A model generated the notes under the pieces. The model did no database searches. It was not told where the DNA came from and worked only from the letters and a program-made list of their open reading frames with translations. The position numbers were made by a program, and so were the translations under genes. Positions 1 to 6,132 of a stretch of DNA of 10,468 nucleotides are shown here, in pieces. How positions within the stretch are numbered: the stretch's first letter is position 1; every line of letters starts with the position of its first letter. This DNA comes from CAZOVK01 sp964583165 (GTDB taxonomy: Bacteria; Bacillota; Clostridia; Lachnospirales; WRAX01): NCBI GenBank assembly GCA_964583165.1, contig CAZOVK010000080.1:1-10468 (forward strand), given 5' to 3'.

Positions 1-27
1 CACCCTTTCTTTTCATAGAAATATATT

Positions 28-71
28 CCGATTTACCCAGTTTATGACAAGCCCGTGTGCTTGTAAATCGG
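28..71. repeat. 9-bp inverted repeat overlapping the -35 of the etfB promoter
   Basis: CCGATTTAC at 28-36 is matched exactly by its reverse complement GTAAATCGG at 63-71, separated by 26 bases. The right half covers most of the -35 element and the start of the spacer. Half-sites about 35 bases apart could bind a regulator that bridges the promoter. Lactate operons in this group are often controlled by GntR-family repressors, but no regulator gene lies in the window. There is no U-tract, so it is unlikely to be a terminator of an upstream gene. Confidence 0.4.
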
Positions 72-89
72 GGTTACGTTTGATATAAT
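61..89 (+). promoter_or_regulatory. Housekeeping (sigma-A type) promoter of the etfB operon
   Basis: The -10 hexamer is a perfect TATAAT at 84-89, preceded by TG one base away (81-82), so it is an extended -10. A -35-like TTGTAA (4 of 6 matches) lies at 61-66, giving a 17-base spacer. Transcription should start near 95-97, leaving a leader of only about 17 bases that carries the G-rich ribosome binding site GGGGGG at 98-103. The arrangement is seen directly; activity is inferred. Confidence 0.8.
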
Positions 90-112
90 GTTAATATGGG
101 GGGACTGATGTC

Positions 113-904
113 ATGAATATAGCTTTATGTATAAAGCAAGTACCCGGCACAACTAAGGTGGATATTGACGAGCAGACAGGCGTGTTGAAGCGCGACGGCG
201 TGGATTCTAAGATGAACCCATACGATTTATTCGCGATAGAAACGGCTGTGCGGTTGCGCGAGGCCCACGGCGGTACGGTGACGGCGCTGACTATGGGGCC
301 TATGCAGGCGCAGGAGATTATCAAAGAAGCCTTCGCTATGGGCGTTGATTCGGGCGCGATTCTGTCTGACCGCGCGTTTGCGGGTTCTGACGTGCTTGCA
401 ACAAGCCGCGCTTTGTCGGAGGCGTTAAAGAGTTTCGGCAGTTTCGATTTGATAATCTGTGGCAAACAGACAACAGATGGTGATACGGCGCAAGTAGGCC
501 CCGAGATAGCTGAGTTTTTGAATATCCCACATGTGGCGAATGTCACGCAGATTATTGATGTTACAGATACATATGTGAGGCTTGAAATGGATTTGGGCAA
601 TTCGGTTGATATACAGGACGTGAGTTTGCCCTGTTTGATTACGGTTGAGAAGGACATTTATGTGCCGCGGTTGCCTTCTTATAGGTTGAAGGTGGCTTCA
701 GCCGAAAGGGCTATACGGGTTATTACGCTAAAGGATTTACCGAACGCTGATAAAACGCTTTTTGGCTTGAACGGCTCGCCGACACAGGTTGAAAAGATTT
801 TCCCGCCTGACGCGACAGGTGGTCAAAAGCGTTTAACGGGGAGTGCGGACGACATAGCCGAACAGCTTGTAGCTTCAATCAAAAACGCCAAACTGATAGG
901 GTAG
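113..904 (+). CDS. etfB: Electron transfer flavoprotein beta subunit (bifurcating type)
   Basis: This 263-residue protein is the beta subunit of an electron transfer flavoprotein, the soluble cytoplasmic FAD carrier that pairs with EtfA. It opens with the family start MNIALCIKQVPGTTKV and has TMGP near residues 60-63 followed by an IKEAFAMGVD segment. Residues 117-131 read GKQTTDGDTAQVGPE, the pattern I associate with EtfB that binds NAD(H) and the bifurcating FAD rather than with the mitochondrial-type electron carrier. Length is normal for the family. The ATG at 113 is chosen because GGGGGG (98-103) precedes it; the nearby ATG at 108 hits a stop codon after one further codon. It is first in an operon, with etfA starting 4 bases after its stop. 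The partner dehydrogenase downstream points to a lactate-type confurcating complex. EtfB identity is very secure; the bifurcating role is an inference from motif and context. Confidence 0.95.
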   Translation: MNIALCIKQVPGTTKVDIDEQTGVLKRDGVDSKMNPYDLFAIETAVRLREAHGGTVTALTMGPMQAQEIIKEAFAMGVDSGAILSDRAFAGSDVLATSRALSEALKSFGSFDLIICGKQTTDGDTAQVGPEIAEFLNIPHVANVTQIIDVTDTYVRLEMDLGNSVDIQDVSLPCLITVEKDIYVPRLPSYRLKVASAERAIRVITLKDLPNADKTLFGLNGSPTQVEKIFPPDATGGQKRLTGSADDIAEQLVASIKNAKLIG

Positions 905-908
905 GGGA

Positions 909-2123
909 ATGAAAACAATACATATAAATTCGGAGAAAGCCGCCGCGCTAGACAGTCAGGCGCGGGAAAAGCTCGTCAGCCTATGCCCGTTCTCGGCGAT
1001 TGAGGTTGCGGGGGATATGCTTTCAATCAACTCGGCTTGTAAGTTGTGTGGCATATGTGTGAAGCAGAGCGGTGGCGTTATAACGATAGTTGAAGAACAG
1101 AAAATACCCGCCGTTGACAAAACGTTGTGGCGCGGCATAGCCGTTTTCATTGACTGCACAGAGGGGCATTTGCACCCTGTGAGCCTTGAACTGCTAGGCA
1201 AGGCAAAGGAGCTCGCGGCAGAGATAAAACACCCCGTTCAAGCCCTTGTGATTGGGCATGATATGGACAAAGTCGCGGAGGAGATGCGGTACTTTGGCGC
1301 GGACGAGATTTATGTCTATGATGACGCGCGGTTAGAGAAGTTTCTCATTGAGCCGTATACGAATGTGTTTGAAGATTTCGTGAAAACCGTCAAACCTTCC
1401 TCCATACTGGTCGGCGCGACTAATGCCGGTAGAAGTCTTGCGCCACGAGCAGCGGCTAGGCTTCAAACAGGGCTGACGGCTGATTGTACGAAGCTACAGA
1501 TTAAGGAAAACACAGATTTAGTGCAGATTCGCCCCGCTTTCGGCGGGAATATCATGGCGCAGATTATCACGCCAAACCACAGGCCCCAATTCGCGACTGT
1601 GCGGTATAAGATTTTTTCAGCATTGGAGCGCAGTAACGAGCCTTCAGGTGTGATTCACAAGTGTAAAATAGATGAAACGCTTCTGACGGGGCGTATAACG
1701 CCTGTTTCGTCAGCGAAGAAAGAGCAGAAGCACAGCATATCCGATGCGGAAATCATAATCGCCTGTGGGCGCGGTTTTAAGGCGCAGAAGGATTTGGATA
1801 TGGCGCGAGAACTGGCGGAGCTTCTCGGCGGTGAAATCGCCTGTACGCGCCCACTCATTGAGGCGGGTTGGATTGACGCAAGCCGCCAGATTGGGCTTTC
1901 GGGGCGTACAGTCAAGCCTAAGCTCATAATCACGCTCGGTATATCGGGCGCGGTACAGTTTAAGGCGGGCATGGAGAACGCGGAGATGATAATCGCCATG
2001 AATGCGGACGAACACGCGCCGATATTCGACGTGTGCCATTATGCAGTTGTCGGCGATTTGTATGAGATTGTGCCGCGTATGATTGAAAAGCTTAGGTCAG
2101 AAAAGGGGCGCGCGAATGTTTAA
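909..2123 (+). CDS. etfA: Electron transfer flavoprotein alpha subunit with N-terminal single-cluster ferredoxin-like domain
   Basis: At 404 residues it is longer than the plain EtfA of about 320 because of an added N-terminal domain. Cys26 followed by Pro, plus Cys44, Cys47 and Cys50 (CKLCGIC), is what remains of a two-cluster ferredoxin fold and could ligate one [4Fe-4S] cluster. An EtfA nucleotide-binding domain follows, with GATNAGRSLAPRAA from residue 169 and a TGLTADCT segment. The C-terminal FAD domain has CGRGF at 286-290, CTRPLIEAGWIDASRQIGL from 312, GISGAVQFKAGM from 344 and MNADEHAPIF from 364. These C-terminal motifs hold the FAD shuttling between EtfB and the dehydrogenase. The start ATG at 909 has AGGG at 898-901 seven bases upstream, inside the end of etfB. 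The last 8 bases overlap the next gene. EtfA identity is very secure; cluster binding is predicted from cysteine spacing. Confidence 0.95.
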   Translation: MKTIHINSEKAAALDSQAREKLVSLCPFSAIEVAGDMLSINSACKLCGICVKQSGGVITIVEEQKIPAVDKTLWRGIAVFIDCTEGHLHPVSLELLGKAKELAAEIKHPVQALVIGHDMDKVAEEMRYFGADEIYVYDDARLEKFLIEPYTNVFEDFVKTVKPSSILVGATNAGRSLAPRAAARLQTGLTADCTKLQIKENTDLVQIRPAFGGNIMAQIITPNHRPQFATVRYKIFSALERSNEPSGVIHKCKIDETLLTGRITPVSSAKKEQKHSISDAEIIIACGRGFKAQKDLDMARELAELLGGEIACTRPLIEAGWIDASRQIGLSGRTVKPKLIITLGISGAVQFKAGMENAEMIIAMNADEHAPIFDVCHYAVVGDLYEIVPRMIEKLRSEKGRANV

Positions 2124-3510
2124 TGCTGTTAATGATAGAGATGTAGAGGTATTGAGGTCGTTAGTGCCCGCTGACAGATTCTATGTGGGCGATGCGATAA
2201 ACCCCGATTATGCGCATGATGAATTGTCGGGAGCGCATAGAATGCCGGATGTGCTCATTGAGGCAGTCACGACAGAGGAAGTGTCGGCCGTCATGAGATA
2301 CGCGAATGAGCGGCGCATACCCGTGACCGTCCGCGGGAGCGGAACTGGGTTAGTCGGCGCGGCTGTGCCGATTCACGGCGGTATCATGATAAGTCTGGCG
2401 AAAATGAACAAGATAGTCGAGCTGGACGAGAACAACCTCACGCTGACTGTTGAACCGGGCGTACTTCTCATGGAGATTTCTTCGTTTGTTGAGGAGCGCG
2501 GGTTGTTCTACCCACCAGACCCGGGCGAAAAGACGGCGACAATCGGCGGCAATATCTCGACAAACGCGGGTGGTATGCGGGCGGTCAAGTATGGCGTAAC
2601 GCGTGATTTCGTGCGCGGGTTGACTGTAGTGTTGGCGAGTGGTGAGGTTGTTGAACTCGGCGGCAAGGTTGTAAAAAATTCCAGCGGTTACGCGCTGAAA
2701 GACTTGGTTGTGGGTTCAGAGGGTACGTTGGCTGTCATTACACGCGCGACACTAAAGCTGTTGCCTTTGCCCATGCGAAGTATCAGCCTTTTAATACCGT
2801 TCACCGATATAATGTCGGCTATTGAAACCGTGCCCATGATAATGCAGACGAAAACAACGCCAACGGCGGTCGAGTTTATGGAGCGCGAAGTCATTCTGGA
2901 TGCCGAAAAACACCTCGGCAAGCTCTTCCCCGACAAATCGAGCGGCGCGTATCTGCTTCTGACATATGATGGCAGAACCCGTGCCGAGATTGAAGCGTGT
3001 TTCGCTGAATTGGCGGCGATTTGCTTTGATAATGGCGGGCTTGACTTGCTCATTATCGACACAGACGAGCGTAAGGAGAGCGTCTGGCCCGCGCGGTCGG
3101 CTTTCCTTGAAGCGATTAAGGCGAGCACAACAGAGATGGACGAGTGTGACGTGGTTGTGCCTAAGAATCGCGTTGCCGACTATCTGGCGTTTACATACAC
3201 ATTGCGCGAAAAGCACGATATAAGGATAAAGAGTTTCGGGCACGCGGGCGACGGGAATTTGCATATCTATATCTTGCGTGATGAACTGGATGAGGAAACC
3301 TTCCACGCGAAGTTAAACGCCGTGTTTGATGAGTTGTATGCCAAAGCCGAGGAGTTTGGCGGCAAGGTCAGCGGCGAGCATGGCATAGGGCTTGCAAAAT
3401 TGCCGTATCTGAAACGCGTCACATCACCCTCTGTGTGGGAGATTATGCGCGGTATTAAGGCCGTGTTTGACCCGAACGGGATTTTGAACCCCGGAAAAGT
3501 CGTTGACTAA
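2116..3510 (+). CDS. lctD: FAD-dependent 2-hydroxyacid (D-lactate/glycolate type) dehydrogenase, LctD/GlcD family
   Basis: A 464-residue flavoprotein of the vanillyl-alcohol-oxidase/GlcD fold that oxidises a 2-hydroxyacid to a 2-ketoacid. The FAD-binding half shows RGSGTGLVGAAVP at 73-85, PPDPGEKTATIGGN from 133 and NSSGYALKDLVVGSEGTL from about 188. The C-terminal FAD-oxidase domain has the HAGDGNLH motif (376-383) and GEHGIG (420-425), which supply substrate and metal ligands in this family, and it ends in the typical FDPNGILNPGKV. I chose ATG 2116, not the in-frame ATG 33 bases upstream, because AAAAGGGG (2101-2108) sits seven bases before it and the N-terminus then matches relatives. It overlaps the etfA stop by 8 bases, so translation is probably coupled. 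The order EtfB-EtfA-dehydrogenase matches lctBCD of Acetobacterium woodii, whose complex drives lactate oxidation with NAD+ using reduced ferredoxin. Substrate is inferred; glycolate or another hydroxyacid is possible. Confidence 0.88.
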   Translation: MFNAVNDRDVEVLRSLVPADRFYVGDAINPDYAHDELSGAHRMPDVLIEAVTTEEVSAVMRYANERRIPVTVRGSGTGLVGAAVPIHGGIMISLAKMNKIVELDENNLTLTVEPGVLLMEISSFVEERGLFYPPDPGEKTATIGGNISTNAGGMRAVKYGVTRDFVRGLTVVLASGEVVELGGKVVKNSSGYALKDLVVGSEGTLAVITRATLKLLPLPMRSISLLIPFTDIMSAIETVPMIMQTKTTPTAVEFMEREVILDAEKHLGKLFPDKSSGAYLLLTYDGRTRAEIEACFAELAAICFDNGGLDLLIIDTDERKESVWPARSAFLEAIKASTTEMDECDVVVPKNRVADYLAFTYTLREKHDIRIKSFGHAGDGNLHIYILRDELDEETFHAKLNAVFDELYAKAEEFGGKVSGEHGIGLAKLPYLKRVTSPSVWEIMRGIKAVFDPNGILNPGKVVD

Positions 3511-3521
3511 ACCATCTAAAT

Positions 3522-3549
3522 AATTACCATTAACGTGGTAATTTTTTTT
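3522..3549 (+). terminator. Intrinsic terminator of the etfB-etfA-lctD operon
   Basis: AATTACCA at 3522-3529 pairs perfectly with TGGTAATT at 3536-3543 around a six-base loop, and the T-run continues through 3549 (eight T in total, 3542-3549). It begins 11 bases after the lctD stop. The stem is AT-rich (two G-C pairs) but the U-tract is good. It lies only about 30 bases before the next start codon, so the promoter of the next gene must overlap it or lie very close. Confidence 0.8.
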
Positions 3550-3579
3550 ATTTGGTAGATACTAGCTTTGGTGGTATTT

Positions 3580-6132
3580 ATGGGGAGAATTGAAAGAAAC
3601 ACGTTGCCGCCCGCTTTGGATGTCGGCGCGAAGCCCGCGCCCAAAGCCGATGTGGCGGTCATAGAAACGGACAACACGGCACTACAGGCGGCCGTGATGA
3701 AACAAGAGAAGCTGTCGAACACAAAAGAGTTGTTCGAGGCACATGGCATCCGCGCGTCTGAATCGGCGAACCAAGCGGCAGAGAGCCGCCGAGAGAGCCA
3801 AGAGCAGAAGCGCATACAGGATGCGTTGGCGCGGATTAAAAATGATGTTTATAGTGGCGGCAGTATGACCTCAGCGATTGGTAAGTTAGTCGCGGCTGGT
3901 TTTTCTGTTGAGAAGCTCACGCTGAATATCATTAACGCGGCTGTGAGCGAGCATGAGAAGAAGCCCGAAACAGTCAAAGCCGCCACCGCCGATAGGTTGG
4001 GCGACTTGAAAAACCTGACCGAAACGGACATTGCGGCGGTGATTGGGCGTGGCGGTGATTTGACGCTGGAGAATATCTATAAGGCGAAACATCAAGGTAT
4101 GCCCGCCACAGAGAAGCCCGCGGTTGATTGGGCGGTGATTGAGCCTGAAGTAGAAAAGGTGCTTGAATCGCCCGAGGACAAGGGTTTCGCAAAATTCCTG
4201 TTTGAAAACGGCTTGCCCGTGACGGCTGAAAACATACGAAAGGCCGAGTTTTTGGGTAATATCGCGAATGAGATAGACCCCGAGCAGATTCTTGAGATGA
4301 TAAACGAGCGGCTTGGCGGCGGGGAATTGTTGTTGTTTGACGCCAAAACGCGTGTTACGCCCATGAAGCTGTTGGCGCGGCTTGAAGAGATGAGAAATGC
4401 GCTTAAAAATGTCGCGCAGACCCAAGAAGGTGGAGCGGACGGCGATTTGCGCCTTCTGACGGCGCGGCGGCAGATTGAAGAGATACGGCATCGCCTCACG
4501 CATGAGGCGGCGGCGAAATTGGCGGCGCGGGGCGTTGAACTCGATACGATGAGTATCGGGAAGGCACTCGATGAGTTGAAGAGTCTGGAGTTTGAAGCCT
4601 ATGGGCAAAACTTGCGGCTCATGGGTGTTGACGACACGCCCGAAAACCGCGCCGTGATTGGCGAAACAATGGAGGCCGCGCGGGAGTTGCCGCAATTGCC
4701 GCTGTTAACCTATGGCGAATTGTTCAGGCGTGAGATTCCCGAAACTTTGGAGGGCATAAACACGTCAGCACAAGCCGCGCCTTATAAGGCACGGGCGGTA
4801 TTGCGTGATTTGGGGTTACAAGAAACAGCGCCGAACCCAAAAGCGGGCGAGGGCTTTGCGGTTGTGAGAGGGCAGTTGTCGGTTTTGCTTGAAGGGCTTG
4901 ACATTCCCGCTACTGATGAGTTTTTGAGGGCGGCGGCTATCTTGTCGCGCAACCATATTGACGTGAATCTAGAAAATGTCATGGAGATACACGGGCTTGA
5001 CACAAAACTAACCCAAGTGGCAAAATCACTTCACCCGAATATTGTCGCTTCTATGCTCGCGGAGGGGTTAAACCCGTCAGAGATGGAAATAGACGATATT
5101 TTGGAATATATAGGTGGCTTTAAGGAGCAGTACGGCGAAGATGTGCGCGAGAAAGTGGCACGGTATATTGACGAATTAGACCGAACCACGGAGCTAACGC
5201 CCGAAAGGCGCGCGGAACTTATAGGGGTTTACCGTATGTTACATACGGTAGCCCGACACGAAAACGTAGCGCTTGGCGTGAGTTTGAAGCATGGCATGGA
5301 GATGAATTTGAAACAACTCATGGACGCGACGGCGAATTTCCATAGAAGTGATAAGGAACGCGTGTTTGTGAACAATATCGAAAGCCCGCGTGGTACGTCA
5401 CGTGCGATTTGGCGGTTTAACAAGCAAAATATAGACTCGTTTGCGGATATGGCGACACCACCCGAACTAAACAGATTGATGGACGCGAAAGAGGACTATA
5501 AGACGGCGGCTTTGCGCGAGGTATTGAGCGAGTTGGAGGCGTTTGGGCTTCATAACCTAAGCGTTGAAGATTCGGATGTGTGGCAAGGCAAGGTAGCGAA
5601 CGCGGCGGCTAATGCGGGCGGCGACGTGCTTATGTTCATGCGGAAGTTTGGCGTACCGTTTACATTGGAGAATCTGAACCTATCAAGCCGTAGCGTTAGG
5701 GAGCCGAACTATGCGTCTGATTTGCTCAATGAAGTCCATGCAGCGGGGATACCTTTGCACATGCTCGATACAGAAAAGCTCGAACACATGGACGAGAGCG
5801 GCAAAACCGACGCGCAAGCTGTATGGAGTAGTTTGTATGAGCGGATTCAAGACGCTGACGCGGGTGATTCAGAATATGAGCGCGTTAACGCTTGGGCGAG
5901 GGCTGTTAAGTTTCTGGGCGCGCATGGCGGCGGTTTGCCTGTGTTTGTAAAGAATAAGCCCGCCACGCTCAATATGTATGTGATAAACGAAAAAGAGGAC
6001 AGCGAGGACGTAAACGCCGTCATGCTCTTGCATATCGGCGGGCGTGAGGTGCGCCGCGAGTTCTCATGCCGCGCCGATGAGGTAAAGGCACACGCGCAGG
6101 CCATATTGGAGGGGTTAACTGATGAGGATTAA
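3580..6132 (+). CDS. Uncharacterised flagellar-locus protein of about 850 residues with repeated 'T-x-E-N-[I/L]' segments
   Basis: I do not recognise a characterised family with certainty. The protein is highly charged, has no signal peptide or membrane segment, and appears mostly helical. Related short segments recur: GFSVEKLTLN (from residue 107), GGDLTLENIYKA (158), NGLPVTAENIRKA (210), HIDVNLENVMEI (459) and FGVPFTLENLNL (690). The N-terminal three are spaced 51-53 residues apart, suggesting a degenerate helical repeat. The style resembles clostridial DUF6240-type proteins encoded near flagellar genes (from memory, not verified). The C-terminal part from about 787 (NKPATLNMYVINE, then an MLLHIGG strand and a helical end) could be a diverged FliK-like tail. 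ATG 3580 is chosen over TTG 3568 and GTG 3571; GGTGG at 3570-3574 is a modest binding site. The end overlaps flagellin by 11 bases, implying a role linked to filament assembly. That role is inference. Confidence 0.82.
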   Translation: MGRIERNTLPPALDVGAKPAPKADVAVIETDNTALQAAVMKQEKLSNTKELFEAHGIRASESANQAAESRRESQEQKRIQDALARIKNDVYSGGSMTSAIGKLVAAGFSVEKLTLNIINAAVSEHEKKPETVKAATADRLGDLKNLTETDIAAVIGRGGDLTLENIYKAKHQGMPATEKPAVDWAVIEPEVEKVLESPEDKGFAKFLFENGLPVTAENIRKAEFLGNIANEIDPEQILEMINERLGGGELLLFDAKTRVTPMKLLARLEEMRNALKNVAQTQEGGADGDLRLLTARRQIEEIRHRLTHEAAAKLAARGVELDTMSIGKALDELKSLEFEAYGQNLRLMGVDDTPENRAVIGETMEAARELPQLPLLTYGELFRREIPETLEGINTSAQAAPYKARAVLRDLGLQETAPNPKAGEGFAVVRGQLSVLLEGLDIPATDEFLRAAAILSRNHIDVNLENVMEIHGLDTKLTQVAKSLHPNIVASMLAEGLNPSEMEIDDILEYIGGFKEQYGEDVREKVARYIDELDRTTELTPERRAELIGVYRMLHTVARHENVALGVSLKHGMEMNLKQLMDATANFHRSDKERVFVNNIESPRGTSRAIWRFNKQNIDSFADMATPPELNRLMDAKEDYKTAALREVLSELEAFGLHNLSVEDSDVWQGKVANAAANAGGDVLMFMRKFGVPFTLENLNLSSRSVREPNYASDLLNEVHAAGIPLHMLDTEKLEHMDESGKTDAQAVWSSLYERIQDADAGDSEYERVNAWARAVKFLGAHGGGLPVFVKNKPATLNMYVINEKEDSEDVNAVMLLHIGGREVRREFSCRADEVKAHAQAILEGLTDED
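5224..5254. repeat. Perfect 10-bp inverted repeat with one-base centre inside the unknown gene
   Basis: TACCGTATGT at 5230-5239 is followed after a single T (5240) by its exact reverse complement ACATACGGTA at 5241-5250. Just outside, GGG at 5225-5227 can pair with CCC at 5252-5254 across a small internal loop. It lies entirely within codons (reading V-Y-R-M-L-H-T-V-A). It could form an RNA hairpin or act as a binding site for a dimeric protein. No function is known. Confidence 0.5.
6108..6124 (+). promoter_or_regulatory. Strong flagellin ribosome binding site embedded in the upstream gene
   Basis: GGAGGGG at 6108-6114 lies seven bases before the flagellin ATG (6122-6124), inside the last codons of the preceding gene, whose stop TAA is at 6130-6132. 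The 11-base overlap means ribosomes finishing the upstream gene can feed flagellin initiation, while the strong site also permits independent loading. Confidence 0.75.

Noticed and set aside
91..657. Minus-strand open frame of 188 codons opposite etfB
   Set aside because: Entirely covered by the very secure etfB gene and rich in Ser/Ala/Pro in a way typical of complementary-strand artefacts.
2083..2115. Upstream in-frame ATG extending lctD by 11 residues
   Set aside because: It has no good binding site and would add a basic tail absent from the family; ATG 2116 has AAAAGGGG at ideal distance.
3568..3579. TTG or GTG starts for the unknown flagellar-locus gene
   Set aside because: They would place the GGTGG motif inside the coding sequence and leave no binding site upstream; ATG 3580 is more likely, though not certain.
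4492..4509. 7-bp hairpin CGCCTCA/TGAGGCG in the unknown gene
   Set aside because: Short stem in GC-rich coding sequence; one such match per several kilobases is expected by chance.
3886..4695. Minus-strand open frame of 269 codons opposite the unknown flagellar-locus gene
   Set aside because: The plus-strand gene has the better binding site, a conserved-looking protein and coupling to flagellin; the minus frame shows low-complexity shadow composition.
5948..5975. Second possible sigma-28 promoter (TAAA at 5948, CTCAATAT at 5968)
   Set aside because: Spacing fits but the -10 matches only 5 of 8 positions; too weak to call.
6083..6106. Possible sigma-28 promoter (TAAA at 6083, GGCCATAT at 6099) before flagellin
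   Set aside because: The spacer is only 12 bases, short of the usual 14-16, and the predicted start would remove part of the flagellin binding site.
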